Assembly: GCA_934489015.1 (NCBI GenBank)
Contig: CAKSSN010000001.1
Span: 198,550 to 262,549 of the forward strand
Reading direction: 5' to 3'
Length of the DNA: 64,000 bases
Source of the DNA: an uncultured Clostridia bacterium
Lineage (GTDB): Bacteria > Bacillota > Clostridia > UBA1381
The notes under the pieces were generated by a model, which saw nothing but the letters and a program-made list of their open reading frames with translations, was not told where the DNA came from and ran no database searches. Below are positions 7,706 to 14,986 of the stretch, one piece after another. The translations under genes were made by a program, and so were the position numbers. Numbering within the stretch: the first letter of the stretch is position 1; every line of letters begins with the position of its first letter.

Positions 7706-9382
7706 ATGAAGGTTTATAAAGGAATTGCCGGAGCGCCCGGAATTGTTTCGGGCAGGGTTATATATTATGAAAAGAAAAACGGCGGCGGAAAGCTATGCAG
7801 CATAGATGAAGCAGTTGAAAAAGCGTCATCAAGGCTTGACAAGCTGATGGAAAAGGCTAATGCGGAATTCGGAGAGGACAAGGCGAAAATTTTTTCGGCG
7901 TACAAAATGCTACTTGAAGATCCGATGCTAACAGAGCCTATAAAAGCTGAAATTGACGGCGGAAAAGAGCCTGCCGCAGCAATATCCGATATTTCGGAGT
8001 CTATGGCGACAATTCTCGCTTCAAAGGGAAACGAGTATATGAAGCAGAGGGCTGACGATATAAGATATATCGGAAAAATTCTTACAGACGCTGTTTTGGG
8101 AACAGAAAGCGACTTTTCATTTCCGGACGGTGAGGACAAGTATATAATTGCCGCGCATGAGCTTACGCCTGTGGATACAATGCTTTTTGACCGCAAGAGG
8201 CTTGCCGGATTTATTACGGAAAAGGGCGGAGCAACGTCGCATACCGTAATACTTGCAAAATCAATCGGCATACCGGCCGTTGTCGGAGCTGAGGGAATAA
8301 AGGCTGCGGACGGACTTGAAGCTTATCTCGACGGCTACAGCGGAGTGCTTGCGGCGGACGCCAAAGGCGGCGACAGAGAAAAATACGAAGAGCTTTTAAA
8401 TAGCGAAAGAGAGCTTGAAGCAAGGCTTAAGCAAATAAAAAGCTCCGATGCATACAGTGCGGACGGAGAGAGAATAAAGGTTGCGGTAAATATCGGAAAG
8501 CCGTCGGACTTAAAGGACGCAGACGGGGAGCGTTTTGACGGAGTCGGGCTTTTCAGGACCGAATTTCTTTATTCCTCAAGCGATAAAAAGCCGACCGAAG
8601 AGGAGCAGAAAAAAGCTTATGAAAGCGTTATGAAAAATGTTTATCCCGATACGGTGACGATAAGGACAATAGATGTCGGCGGCGATAAGCAGCTCGAATA
8701 TCTCGGAATGAAGAAGGAAGAAAATCCGTTTCTCGGAATGAGAGGAATAAGGCTTTGCCTGAATAATACGGATATTTTCTCGGAGCAGCTCAGAGCGATT
8801 ATAGATGCAGGTGCCGGCGGAGAGGTTAAAATAATGCTTCCTATGGTCTGTCTGACAGAAGAGATTGACAAAACGAGAGAGCTGATCAAAAAAATTATTA
8901 AAGAGCTTAAGGACGAGGGAAAAGAGTGCTGCGAAAGCGTGCTTCTCGGAATAATGATTGAAACACCGGCGAGCGCCGTTATGGCAGATGTGTTTGCACA
9001 TCACTGCGACTTTTTCAGCATAGGCACAAACGACCTTGTGCAGTATGTGACGGCGGCGGACAGAGGAAACGCTGATGTTGAAAACGTTTATAATCCGTAT
9101 CATCCGGCTGTGATAAGACTTTTAAATCACGTTATAAAATCCGGTGCGGAAAACAAAATTGAGGTCAGCGTATGCGGAGATCTGGCGGCAAACACGGACT
9201 TTACTGAAGTGCTTCTCGGAATGGGGCTTAAAAAGCTCAGCGTTCCGATTCCGATGGTCAGCAGAATTAAGTATAAAATAAGCACAATTGATATAAACGC
9301 TGCCAAAGAAACAGCCAAAAAAGCTCTTTCGGCAGAAAATGAAAATGAAGTGAGAAAAATTTTAAGAAAGGAGGAAAACTAA
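7706..9382 (+). CDS. ptsI: PTS Enzyme I (phosphoenolpyruvate-protein phosphotransferase)
   Basis: A 558-residue cytosolic enzyme that moves phosphate from PEP to HPr His15. The N-terminal domain carries the phospho-His in GGATSHTVILAKS (about residue 179). The C-terminal PEP-binding barrel has GLFRTEF, FLGMRGIR, FFSIGTNDLVQY and a late Cys in VSVCGDLA. Translation most likely starts at 7706 (MKVYKGIAG, the family-typical N-terminus), 12 bases after AAAGGA. The ATG at 7694 touches that site, and 7673 lies close to the 3' end of the folded RNA element. Confidence 0.95.
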   Translation: MKVYKGIAGAPGIVSGRVIYYEKKNGGGKLCSIDEAVEKASSRLDKLMEKANAEFGEDKAKIFSAYKMLLEDPMLTEPIKAEIDGGKEPAAAISDISESMATILASKGNEYMKQRADDIRYIGKILTDAVLGTESDFSFPDGEDKYIIAAHELTPVDTMLFDRKRLAGFITEKGGATSHTVILAKSIGIPAVVGAEGIKAADGLEAYLDGYSGVLAADAKGGDREKYEELLNSERELEARLKQIKSSDAYSADGERIKVAVNIGKPSDLKDADGERFDGVGLFRTEFLYSSSDKKPTEEEQKKAYESVMKNVYPDTVTIRTIDVGGDKQLEYLGMKKEENPFLGMRGIRLCLNNTDIFSEQLRAIIDAGAGGEVKIMLPMVCLTEEIDKTRELIKKIIKELKDEGKECCESVLLGIMIETPASAVMADVFAHHCDFFSIGTNDLVQYVTAADRGNADVENVYNPYHPAVIRLLNHVIKSGAENKIEVSVCGDLAANTDFTEVLLGMGLKKLSVPIPMVSRIKYKISTIDINAAKETAKKALSAENENEVRKILRKEEN

Positions 9383-9383
9383 A

Positions 9384-9836
9384 ATGAATGTGGCGGAGGT
9401 ATTAACAAAGGATCGGATTGTTCTCGGACTTTCGGCAAAAACAAGGGACGAGGCAATTTCAAAAATGGTTGACAGGCTTTATGACGGCGGAGTGCTTACT
9501 GACAAAAAGGCGTTTATGGACGACGTTATAGCACGCGAAAACGTTTGCGCAACGGGGATCGGAAACGGGATTGCAATACCGCACGGAAAATCAGCCAATG
9601 TTAATGAAACTGCCGTAATTGTCGCAAGACTTGACGGAGCTGTTGAATGGGAAAGCGTTGACGATGAACCTGTTAAATTTATCGTGCTTCTTGCGGTAAA
9701 CGAAAACGACAAGGGCAGCACACACGTAAGACTGCTTTCTCAAATGGCAAGAAAGCTTGCTTCTGAGGAAACGTGCAAAAGGCTTTTAAATGCGCCGGAC
9801 GCGGAAGAGGTAGTTAAAATTTTTTCAGAGGAATAA
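9384..9836 (+). CDS. PTS EIIA component, fructose/mannitol type
   Basis: A 150-residue stand-alone EIIA of the fructose family (PTS_EIIA_2). The phospho-His lies in GIAIPHGKS at residue 67. It takes phosphate from HPr and passes it to the EIIB encoded next. It starts one base after the ptsI stop, with AAAGGAGG inside the ptsI end. EIIA, EIIB and EIIC are three separate genes here, whereas many fructose systems fuse them. Confidence 0.92.
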   Translation: MNVAEVLTKDRIVLGLSAKTRDEAISKMVDRLYDGGVLTDKKAFMDDVIARENVCATGIGNGIAIPHGKSANVNETAVIVARLDGAVEWESVDDEPVKFIVLLAVNENDKGSTHVRLLSQMARKLASEETCKRLLNAPDAEEVVKIFSEE

Positions 9837-9858
9837 TTTTTGAGAGGAGAGAGAATTT

Positions 9859-10170
9859 ATGAAAATCGTAGGAATTGCGGCGTGTACGTCGGGTATAGCT
9901 CACACGTATATCGCAAAGGAAAAGCTTGTGGGAGCTGCAAAGGAGCTCGGTCATGAAATCCATATCGAAACGCAGGGGACTATCGGTACGGAAGACGAGC
10001 TTACGGCGGCTGATATAAGCGCGGCCGATGTTGTTATAATAGCGGCAGACATAAAAGTAGGCGGAAGAGATCGCTTTAAGGGTAAGAGAATTGTTGAGGT
10101 TCCGACCCATATTGCAATAAAATCGCCTAAGGCGCTTATAAACAAAATTGAAGAGGAATTGAAAAAATAA
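9859..10170 (+). CDS. PTS EIIB component, fructose type
   Basis: A 103-residue EIIB with the fructose-family phospho-Cys loop ACTSGIAHT at residues 8-16 (Cys9). The rest shows the expected alternating beta/alpha pattern. It receives phosphate from EIIA and phosphorylates the sugar bound in EIIC. GAGAGGAGAGAG precedes the ATG. Confidence 0.93.
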   Translation: MKIVGIAACTSGIAHTYIAKEKLVGAAKELGHEIHIETQGTIGTEDELTAADISAADVVIIAADIKVGGRDRFKGKRIVEVPTHIAIKSPKALINKIEEELKK

Positions 10171-10196
10171 ATCGGGAAATAAGGGAGGAAATAAAA

Positions 10197-11279
10197 ATGT
10201 TTAAGAAGCTACAATTAAAAAAGCACGCGCTTACCGGAATTTCATTTATGTTGCCGCTTGTGGTTGCATCTGGTCTTTTAATTGCAATAGGTAACATTTT
10301 CGGAGGTAATCCGAGTACAATTTCCGATTTTAAGGAAGGTTATAATATATGGCAGGCAGCCGTTACGCTCGGCGTTTACGGCATGGGACTTCTTCCAGGA
10401 GTTATGGGTGCGGCAATAGCGTATTCGATTGCCGACCGACCGGGTATTGCACCGGGCTTATTGATGGGTATGATCGCTCAGAACATGGGCGCAGGCTTTC
10501 TCGGCGGTATGCTCGGCGGCTATCTCGCTGGTTACTTTGTAGAGCTGCTTAAAAAGCATCTCAAGGTTCCGAAATGGGCACAGGGACTTATGCCGATGAT
10601 GATTATTCCGCTTATTTCGTCGGTTGTTATAGGACTTATAATGTTCTTTGTTGTCGGCGGACCGATAGCGTGGGCTTCGGAAGCTCTTGAAAAGTTCCTT
10701 ACTGGAATGCAGACGGGCTCAAGAGGTGTATTCGGTGCGATAATGGGCGCTATGGCAGCGTTTGACTTTGGCGGACCGGTAAACAAGGTTGCTTCGCTTT
10801 TCGCAGACGGACTTTTGATGGACGGCGTATACGGACCTGAAGCCGTTAAGATATGCGCGTCAATGATTCCTCCGTTCGGTGTGACTCTTTCATGGCTCAT
10901 AAGAAGAAAGAGATATACAAAGAGCGAAACGGATAATATTAAAATTGCGTTCCCGATGGGTATATGCATGATTACAGAGGGCGTTATTCCGATTGCGGCG
11001 GTTGACCCGATAAGAGTTATAGCTTCATGCTCGATCGGAGCTGCTGTAGGTGGTGCAATGATAATGATGCTCAATGTCGGCTCAATGGTTCCGTCGGGCG
11101 GTATGTTCATAGTACCGGCAATGATTAATCCTTGGGGCTTCATGGCTGCACTTACGGTTGGTACGGTTATAACGGCGCTTCTCCTTGTTGTTCTTAAGAA
11201 GGACGCTAAAGAGGAGGACAGCGTCATTCTTGACGAAGAGGAAGAGGAAGCGGATTTGTCATCAATCAAAATCAGCTGA
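10197..11279 (+). CDS. PTS EIIC component, fructose type membrane permease
   Basis: A 360-residue integral membrane channel with about nine or ten hydrophobic segments. Family-typical stretches are GFLGGMLGGYLAGY (about residue 100), AAFDFGGPVNKVA (about 185) and the Gly/Pro-rich PSGGMFIVPA near 305. The C-terminal tail is acidic (DEEEEEADL). It carries the sugar across the membrane with coupled phosphorylation by EIIB. The exact substrate (fructose or another hexose) cannot be read from sequence. Confidence 0.92.
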   Translation: MFKKLQLKKHALTGISFMLPLVVASGLLIAIGNIFGGNPSTISDFKEGYNIWQAAVTLGVYGMGLLPGVMGAAIAYSIADRPGIAPGLLMGMIAQNMGAGFLGGMLGGYLAGYFVELLKKHLKVPKWAQGLMPMMIIPLISSVVIGLIMFFVVGGPIAWASEALEKFLTGMQTGSRGVFGAIMGAMAAFDFGGPVNKVASLFADGLLMDGVYGPEAVKICASMIPPFGVTLSWLIRRKRYTKSETDNIKIAFPMGICMITEGVIPIAAVDPIRVIASCSIGAAVGGAMIMMLNVGSMVPSGGMFIVPAMINPWGFMAALTVGTVITALLLVVLKKDAKEEDSVILDEEEEEADLSSIKIS

Positions 11280-11315
11280 TAAAAAATAATTATTCTTGCG
11301 GAAGGGGTTAGTCAA

Positions 11316-12179
11316 ATGTATACTTCTATGAAAAAAATGCTTGCCGACGCAAACGAAAATAATTATGCGGTAATGGCTATAAACTGCTTTAACATTGAAA
11401 CGGCGCGCGCTGTAATAAGCGCCGCCGAAGAGGAAAACGCTCCGATTATAATAAATATATTTCAGGATCACCTCCTGACGCATTGTGACAGCGAGCTTAT
11501 AGCTCCGGTTGTTAAAACTCTGGCGGAGAGAGCAAGCGTAAGCGTTGCGCTGAATTATGATCACGGCAGCGAGGAAAAATATCTTTTAAAGGCAATTGAC
11601 GACGGCTTTTCTTCGGTCATGGCGGATATGTCGCGCTTTGATCTGGAGGAAAACATAAGGCGCACAAAGGCTGTTGCCGACTATGCTCACAGCAAAGGAG
11701 CGAGCATAGAGGGCGAAATAGGCTGCTTAGGCGCAAGCGAGGGCGGAAAATTTACTCAAAACGAGATGTATACCGATCCTGAGCAGGCTAAGGAGTTTTA
11801 TGAAAAAACAGGTATTGACGCGCTTGCGGTATCAATCGGAACATCGCACGGAAATTATCCCGACGGCATGGTGCCGAAATTCGATATTGAAAGACTTAGG
11901 GAAATTAAGCGTCTTACCGGTGCTCCGCTTGTGCTTCACGGCGGCTCCGGATCGGGAGAGGAAAACATTTTAAATTCAGTCAAAGGCGGAATTAATAAAA
12001 TCAATGTCGGGTGCGATTTCATGAACGCAAACCGCGACGCTGTTGCGGAGCTTTTGAAGGAAGACCCCGAAATAAATTATTTCGATTTAATTCACAAGGC
12101 TGAAAAAATGAGCAAAAATTTAGTTAAATATTATATTGGACTTTCGGGTTCAAAGGGTAAAAATAAAAATTTCAAATAA
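11316..12179 (+). CDS. Class II ketose-bisphosphate aldolase (copy 1)
   Basis: A 287-residue zinc-dependent aldolase of the FbaA/GatY/KbaY group. Visible motifs are NYDHGSE (catalytic Asp and Zn His), VEGEIG-type EGEIGCLG, GTSHGNYP (Zn His) and LHGGSGSG (Zn His and phosphate loop). It should cleave a ketose 1,6-bisphosphate to dihydroxyacetone phosphate and an aldehyde. The lysine-rich C-terminus (GSKGKNKNFK) is a local peculiarity. It follows EIIC by 36 bp in the same operon, so its substrate probably derives from the PTS product. Confidence 0.88.
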   Translation: MYTSMKKMLADANENNYAVMAINCFNIETARAVISAAEEENAPIIINIFQDHLLTHCDSELIAPVVKTLAERASVSVALNYDHGSEEKYLLKAIDDGFSSVMADMSRFDLEENIRRTKAVADYAHSKGASIEGEIGCLGASEGGKFTQNEMYTDPEQAKEFYEKTGIDALAVSIGTSHGNYPDGMVPKFDIERLREIKRLTGAPLVLHGGSGSGEENILNSVKGGINKINVGCDFMNANRDAVAELLKEDPEINYFDLIHKAEKMSKNLVKYYIGLSGSKGKNKNFK

Positions 12180-12199
12180 AAAATAGGAGATGTGTTATT

Positions 12200-13066
12200 A
12201 TGTTAATTAATATGAAAGAAATGCTTGAAGTTGCTGACAAAAACGGTTTTGCTGTACCTGCCTTCAATATCGGCAGCGAAGCGATTTTAAAGGGTGTTGT
12301 TGAGAGTGCGAACGAAAAGAATGCACCGGTTATCCTTGCAATTCATCCGACAGAGCTTGAATTTCTCGGTGACAGCTTTATTAAAACCTGCATTGAAGAG
12401 GCTTACAAATCACCTGTTCCGATGGTAATTCACCTTGATCACGGCGGCAAATTTGAAGAAATTCTCCGCGCTATCCGCTGCGGCTTCACATCTGTTATGA
12501 TTGACGCTTCTCATATGTCATATGAGGACAACATTGCAATTACTAAAAAGGTTGTTGAGGTTGCTCATCCGTCAAATGTATCTGTTGAAGCAGAGCTCGG
12601 TACAATCGGAACAACGGGCGAATCATACGAGGGCGGCGCTGATGATATTATCTACACCGATCCGCATCAGGCAGACGACTTTATAAAGAGAACGGGAATT
12701 GATTCTCTTGCCGTTGCAATCGGAACGGCTCACGGAATTTATCCGAAGGACAAGAAGCCGGAGCTTAAGCTCGACCTTCTTAAAACAATCCGCGATACGG
12801 TAGATGTTCCGCTCGTACTTCACGGCGGGTCAAGCAATCCGGATAAGGAAATTGCAGAGTCGGTCAAAATCGGTATTTCAAAAATTAATATTTCAAGCGA
12901 TATTAAGTTTGCTTTCTATAAAAAGTGCCGTGAGGTGCTTGCAGAAAATCCGGGCTGGATTGAGCCTAACGCAATTTATCCGCCCTGCATTAAGGCAATG
13001 AGAGAGGTTGTTGAATTTAAGATGAACCTGTTCAATGATATAGGAAAGGCTGACCTCTACAAATAA
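12200..13066 (+). CDS. Class II ketose-bisphosphate aldolase (copy 2)
   Basis: A 288-residue paralogue of the preceding aldolase, only moderately similar to it. Motifs are HLDHGGKFEE (Asp and Zn His), EAELGTIG, GTAHGIYP (Zn His), LHGGSSNPD (Zn His) and NISSDIK. Its codon choice (many GTT, CTT, GCA) looks more like a highly expressed gene than copy 1. Two different class II aldolases in one operon suggest they act on different ketose phosphates or stereoisomers (fructose versus tagatose). A terminator follows at 13107. Confidence 0.88.
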   Translation: MLINMKEMLEVADKNGFAVPAFNIGSEAILKGVVESANEKNAPVILAIHPTELEFLGDSFIKTCIEEAYKSPVPMVIHLDHGGKFEEILRAIRCGFTSVMIDASHMSYEDNIAITKKVVEVAHPSNVSVEAELGTIGTTGESYEGGADDIIYTDPHQADDFIKRTGIDSLAVAIGTAHGIYPKDKKPELKLDLLKTIRDTVDVPLVLHGGSSNPDKEIAESVKIGISKINISSDIKFAFYKKCREVLAENPGWIEPNAIYPPCIKAMREVVEFKMNLFNDIGKADLYK

Positions 13067-13106
13067 TTAAAAGGGGAGGTTAAAAATCCCCTTGAAAACG
13101 AGTAAG

Positions 13107-13149
13107 GGCTGTTTAAAACGTCAATTGACTTTTTAAACAGCCTCTTTTT
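13107..13149 (+). terminator. Rho-independent terminator of the PTS operon
   Basis: GGCTGTTTAAAA (13107-13118) pairs with TTTTTAAACAGCC (13130-13142), followed by TCTTTTTT. Confidence 0.85.
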
Positions 13150-13158
13150 TAACTTATG

Positions 13159-13190
13159 TGAAAAAATCGAAAATTTATGCATATAATATC
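13159..13190 (+). promoter_or_regulatory. Possible sporulation-type promoter
   Basis: TGAAAA (13159-13164), 15-bp spacer, CATATAATA (from 13180). This resembles forespore sigma-F/sigma-G promoters (TGnATA, CATnnTA) more than sigma-A, although TATAAT is embedded. It precedes a gene of a family linked to spore formers. The match is inexact. Confidence 0.35.
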
Positions 13191-13217
13191 TGTAACAAGA
13201 CAAAAGGGAGGATTTAT

Positions 13218-14267
13218 ATGATGAGAAAATATTTTTTGAGGGCAAATACGTCGTCGGGGTGCGTCAGCTTTTTCGGAGATAATTTAAAGGATATGAAAAT
13301 AATAGCTGTCGGCGGCAAATCGAAAAAGGCTAAAAGCAGGCTTCTTGAAGCGGCAGCGGCGGAGCTTGAGGGGAATGGATTTGAGTGTGAAGCGGCGGTA
13401 TCTCCGTTTAATATCGGGTTTTATGACGCTGTTTTGTCGCGCGGCGCCGCTCTTGCGGTGGTTGATAACGGTTTTCTTTACGAAAACGTGGAATTTAATA
13501 CCGATGATGTACTTAATATGGATAAGGCAGATGAGGAATATGCGGCGGAGCTTTTAAAAAAGCGTGATAATGCATTAAATAATTTATACGGCGAATATGA
13601 AAAGGCTAAAAAAATTCATGATGAATGGGAAAGCATTTATATATCAAATATGGATTTTGAAAGGCTTAATTCCTTTGCGGAGAGTACGATAGAAAGGCTT
13701 ATACAAAAGGAAAGCCAAAATGGAAAAAAGGCGCAGTATGAAAGATTTTTCGGCGCTTCAACGCCGGATGGGTCTGTTAATTATATTGATAATCTGACGG
13801 AGGGGCTGGAGAGAAGATATTTTATAAAGGGAAGACCCGGAACGGGAAAATCCACATTTTTAAAGCGTCTTGCAAAAGCGGCGCAGGAGCGGGGCTATGA
13901 CGCGGAAATTTACTATTGCAGCTTTGACAGAAACAGTCTTGACATGGTGCTTTTGCCGGAGCTTAAATTCTGCGTTTTCGATTCTACAGCGCCGCACGAA
14001 CTTTTCCCAAGCAGGAGCGGCGACAGTATACTCGACTTTTATAATGAAAGCGGACTTGTCGGAACGGATGAAAAATACGGGCTGCGCCTTGATGATATAA
14101 AGAGCCGCTATAATTTCCGTGTCGGTGAGGGCAGGTCAAATCTGCGCCTTGCGTGCGGCTATGAAGAGGAAGCGGAATATTATTATATGAAAGCAGCGGA
14201 TGAAAATGCTCTTTTAGATATGGGAAGAGCGCTTGCGGAGAAAATAAAAAAATCGGTGCGGCAATAA
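13218..14267 (+). CDS. PRK06851-family tandem P-loop ATPase, first P-loop degenerate
   Basis: A 349-residue protein that matches the PRK06851 family of spore-forming Clostridia and Bacilli. Family members normally carry two P-loop NTPase domains. Here the second domain is intact: a Walker A IKGRPGTGKSTFLKRL (about residues 203-218), then EIYYCSFDRNSLDMV and FDSTAPHELFPSR. The first domain has the expected position and context (VSFFGDNL) but its loop reads AVGGKSKKAKSRLL, without the GxxGxGKS/T signature, and the FDSTAPH-like segment is replaced by VVDNGFLYENV. A helical linker with GEYEKAKKIHDEWESIYI joins them. The start follows AAAGGGAGG. Its function is unknown; one active and one dead site suggest a structural or regulatory role for the first half. 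Confidence 0.8.
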   Translation: MMRKYFLRANTSSGCVSFFGDNLKDMKIIAVGGKSKKAKSRLLEAAAAELEGNGFECEAAVSPFNIGFYDAVLSRGAALAVVDNGFLYENVEFNTDDVLNMDKADEEYAAELLKKRDNALNNLYGEYEKAKKIHDEWESIYISNMDFERLNSFAESTIERLIQKESQNGKKAQYERFFGASTPDGSVNYIDNLTEGLERRYFIKGRPGTGKSTFLKRLAKAAQERGYDAEIYYCSFDRNSLDMVLLPELKFCVFDSTAPHELFPSRSGDSILDFYNESGLVGTDEKYGLRLDDIKSRYNFRVGEGRSNLRLACGYEEEAEYYYMKAADENALLDMGRALAEKIKKSVRQ

Positions 14268-14556
14268 TCAATTATTTGTTATTAAAATATATAATATGCT
14301 AATTAAATGTACTGCTTCAAGGATTTCTGTGAGAAAGGGGAGCAAAACAGCCGGAAAAATGTGATTTTTGCGATTGGCATTACCGAAATTACATCTTATA
14401 AAAAGAAATAATACTATTATTGACAGTATTTTTGAAAATTAAATCCGAGCTAAACAATGGCAAAGCGTAAATCGGCGCTTTGCCATTGCTTTTTTATCCG
14501 TCAGCAAAAATTACAAAAGAAAAACACCACAGCCGTTACAGACTATGGCGCGTTTA
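14268..14556. other. Intergenic region without a gene
   Basis: About 290 bp between the ATPase gene and the tRNA. It is AT-rich. Reading both strands I see no convincing coding frame, promoter or terminator hairpin. Confidence 0.5.
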
Positions 14557-14560
14557 TGGA

Positions 14561-14644
14561 GGAGAGAGTGGGATTCGAACCCACGGACGCTTACACGTCA
14601 CCGGTTTTCAAGACCGGCTCTTTCAACCGCTCAGACATCTCTCC
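14561..14644 (-). tRNA. tRNA-Ser (anticodon UGA)
   Basis: On the minus strand a type II tRNA runs from 14644 to 14561. The acceptor GGAGAGA pairs with TCTCTCC, the anticodon loop is CTTGAAA (TGA), the variable arm is extended (GACG-TGTAAG-CGTC), and the T-arm is GTGGG-TTCGAAT-CCCAC. The genome encodes CCA at 14559-14557. The discriminator base (14560) reads T rather than the G usual for tRNA-Ser. A sigma-A promoter lies directly upstream. Confidence 0.95.
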
Positions 14645-14659
14645 GAAGCTGACTTGATT

Positions 14660-14688
14660 ATTATAGCACATAAATTTTAATTTGTCAA
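14660..14688 (-). promoter_or_regulatory. Consensus promoter of tRNA-Ser
   Basis: On the minus strand TTGACA (14683-14688) and TATAAT (14660-14665) are 17 bp apart, about 16 bp upstream of the tRNA 5' end. Confidence 0.85.
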
Positions 14689-14918
14689 CCCCTTTTTTGA
14701 AAAAAATTCTGAAAATCCGAAAAAATTTTTAAAAGTTAATTCGCGAAGTAGGTTTACGGTTAATTTTTCATGGGTGCTTTACTTTGCAATTCTTACGAAA
14801 AAATTTAAAAAAAGAAAATAAGCCATGCAAACTACCGATAAAGACTGATGTTTCTTGTTTTCGGGCGAAAGAGAGCTTTTATTTCCTTTGTGTAAATTTT
14901 GCGTGCAAAATAAGCCAA

Positions 14919-14947
14919 TTGACATTACGGCGGAATAATGGTATTAT
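14919..14947 (+). promoter_or_regulatory. Sigma-A promoter of the AraC-type regulator
   Basis: TTGACA (14919-14924), 17-bp spacer, TATTAT (14942-14947); an overlapping TATAAT at 14945 would give a spacer of 20. The stretch 14690-14918 between the tRNA promoter and this one is AT-rich and otherwise featureless. Confidence 0.7.
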
Positions 14948-14986
14948 AATATAAGTAAAGCATTTACGTTATAAGGAACAGCTATT

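Noticed and set aside
7765..8271. 168-residue minus-strand ORF in ptsI
   Set aside because: Ser/Ile-rich antisense shadow of Enzyme I without start signals.
10532..11269. 245-residue minus-strand ORF inside the EIIC gene
   Set aside because: It is the mirror of a GC-patterned membrane-protein gene on the other strand; low-complexity Ile/Ser/Pro composition and no ribosome site.
14457..14680. Two plus-strand ORFs of 66 residues with a GESGIRTHGRLHV-like sequence
   Set aside because: They are the antisense reading of tRNA-Ser, a well-known false gene call.
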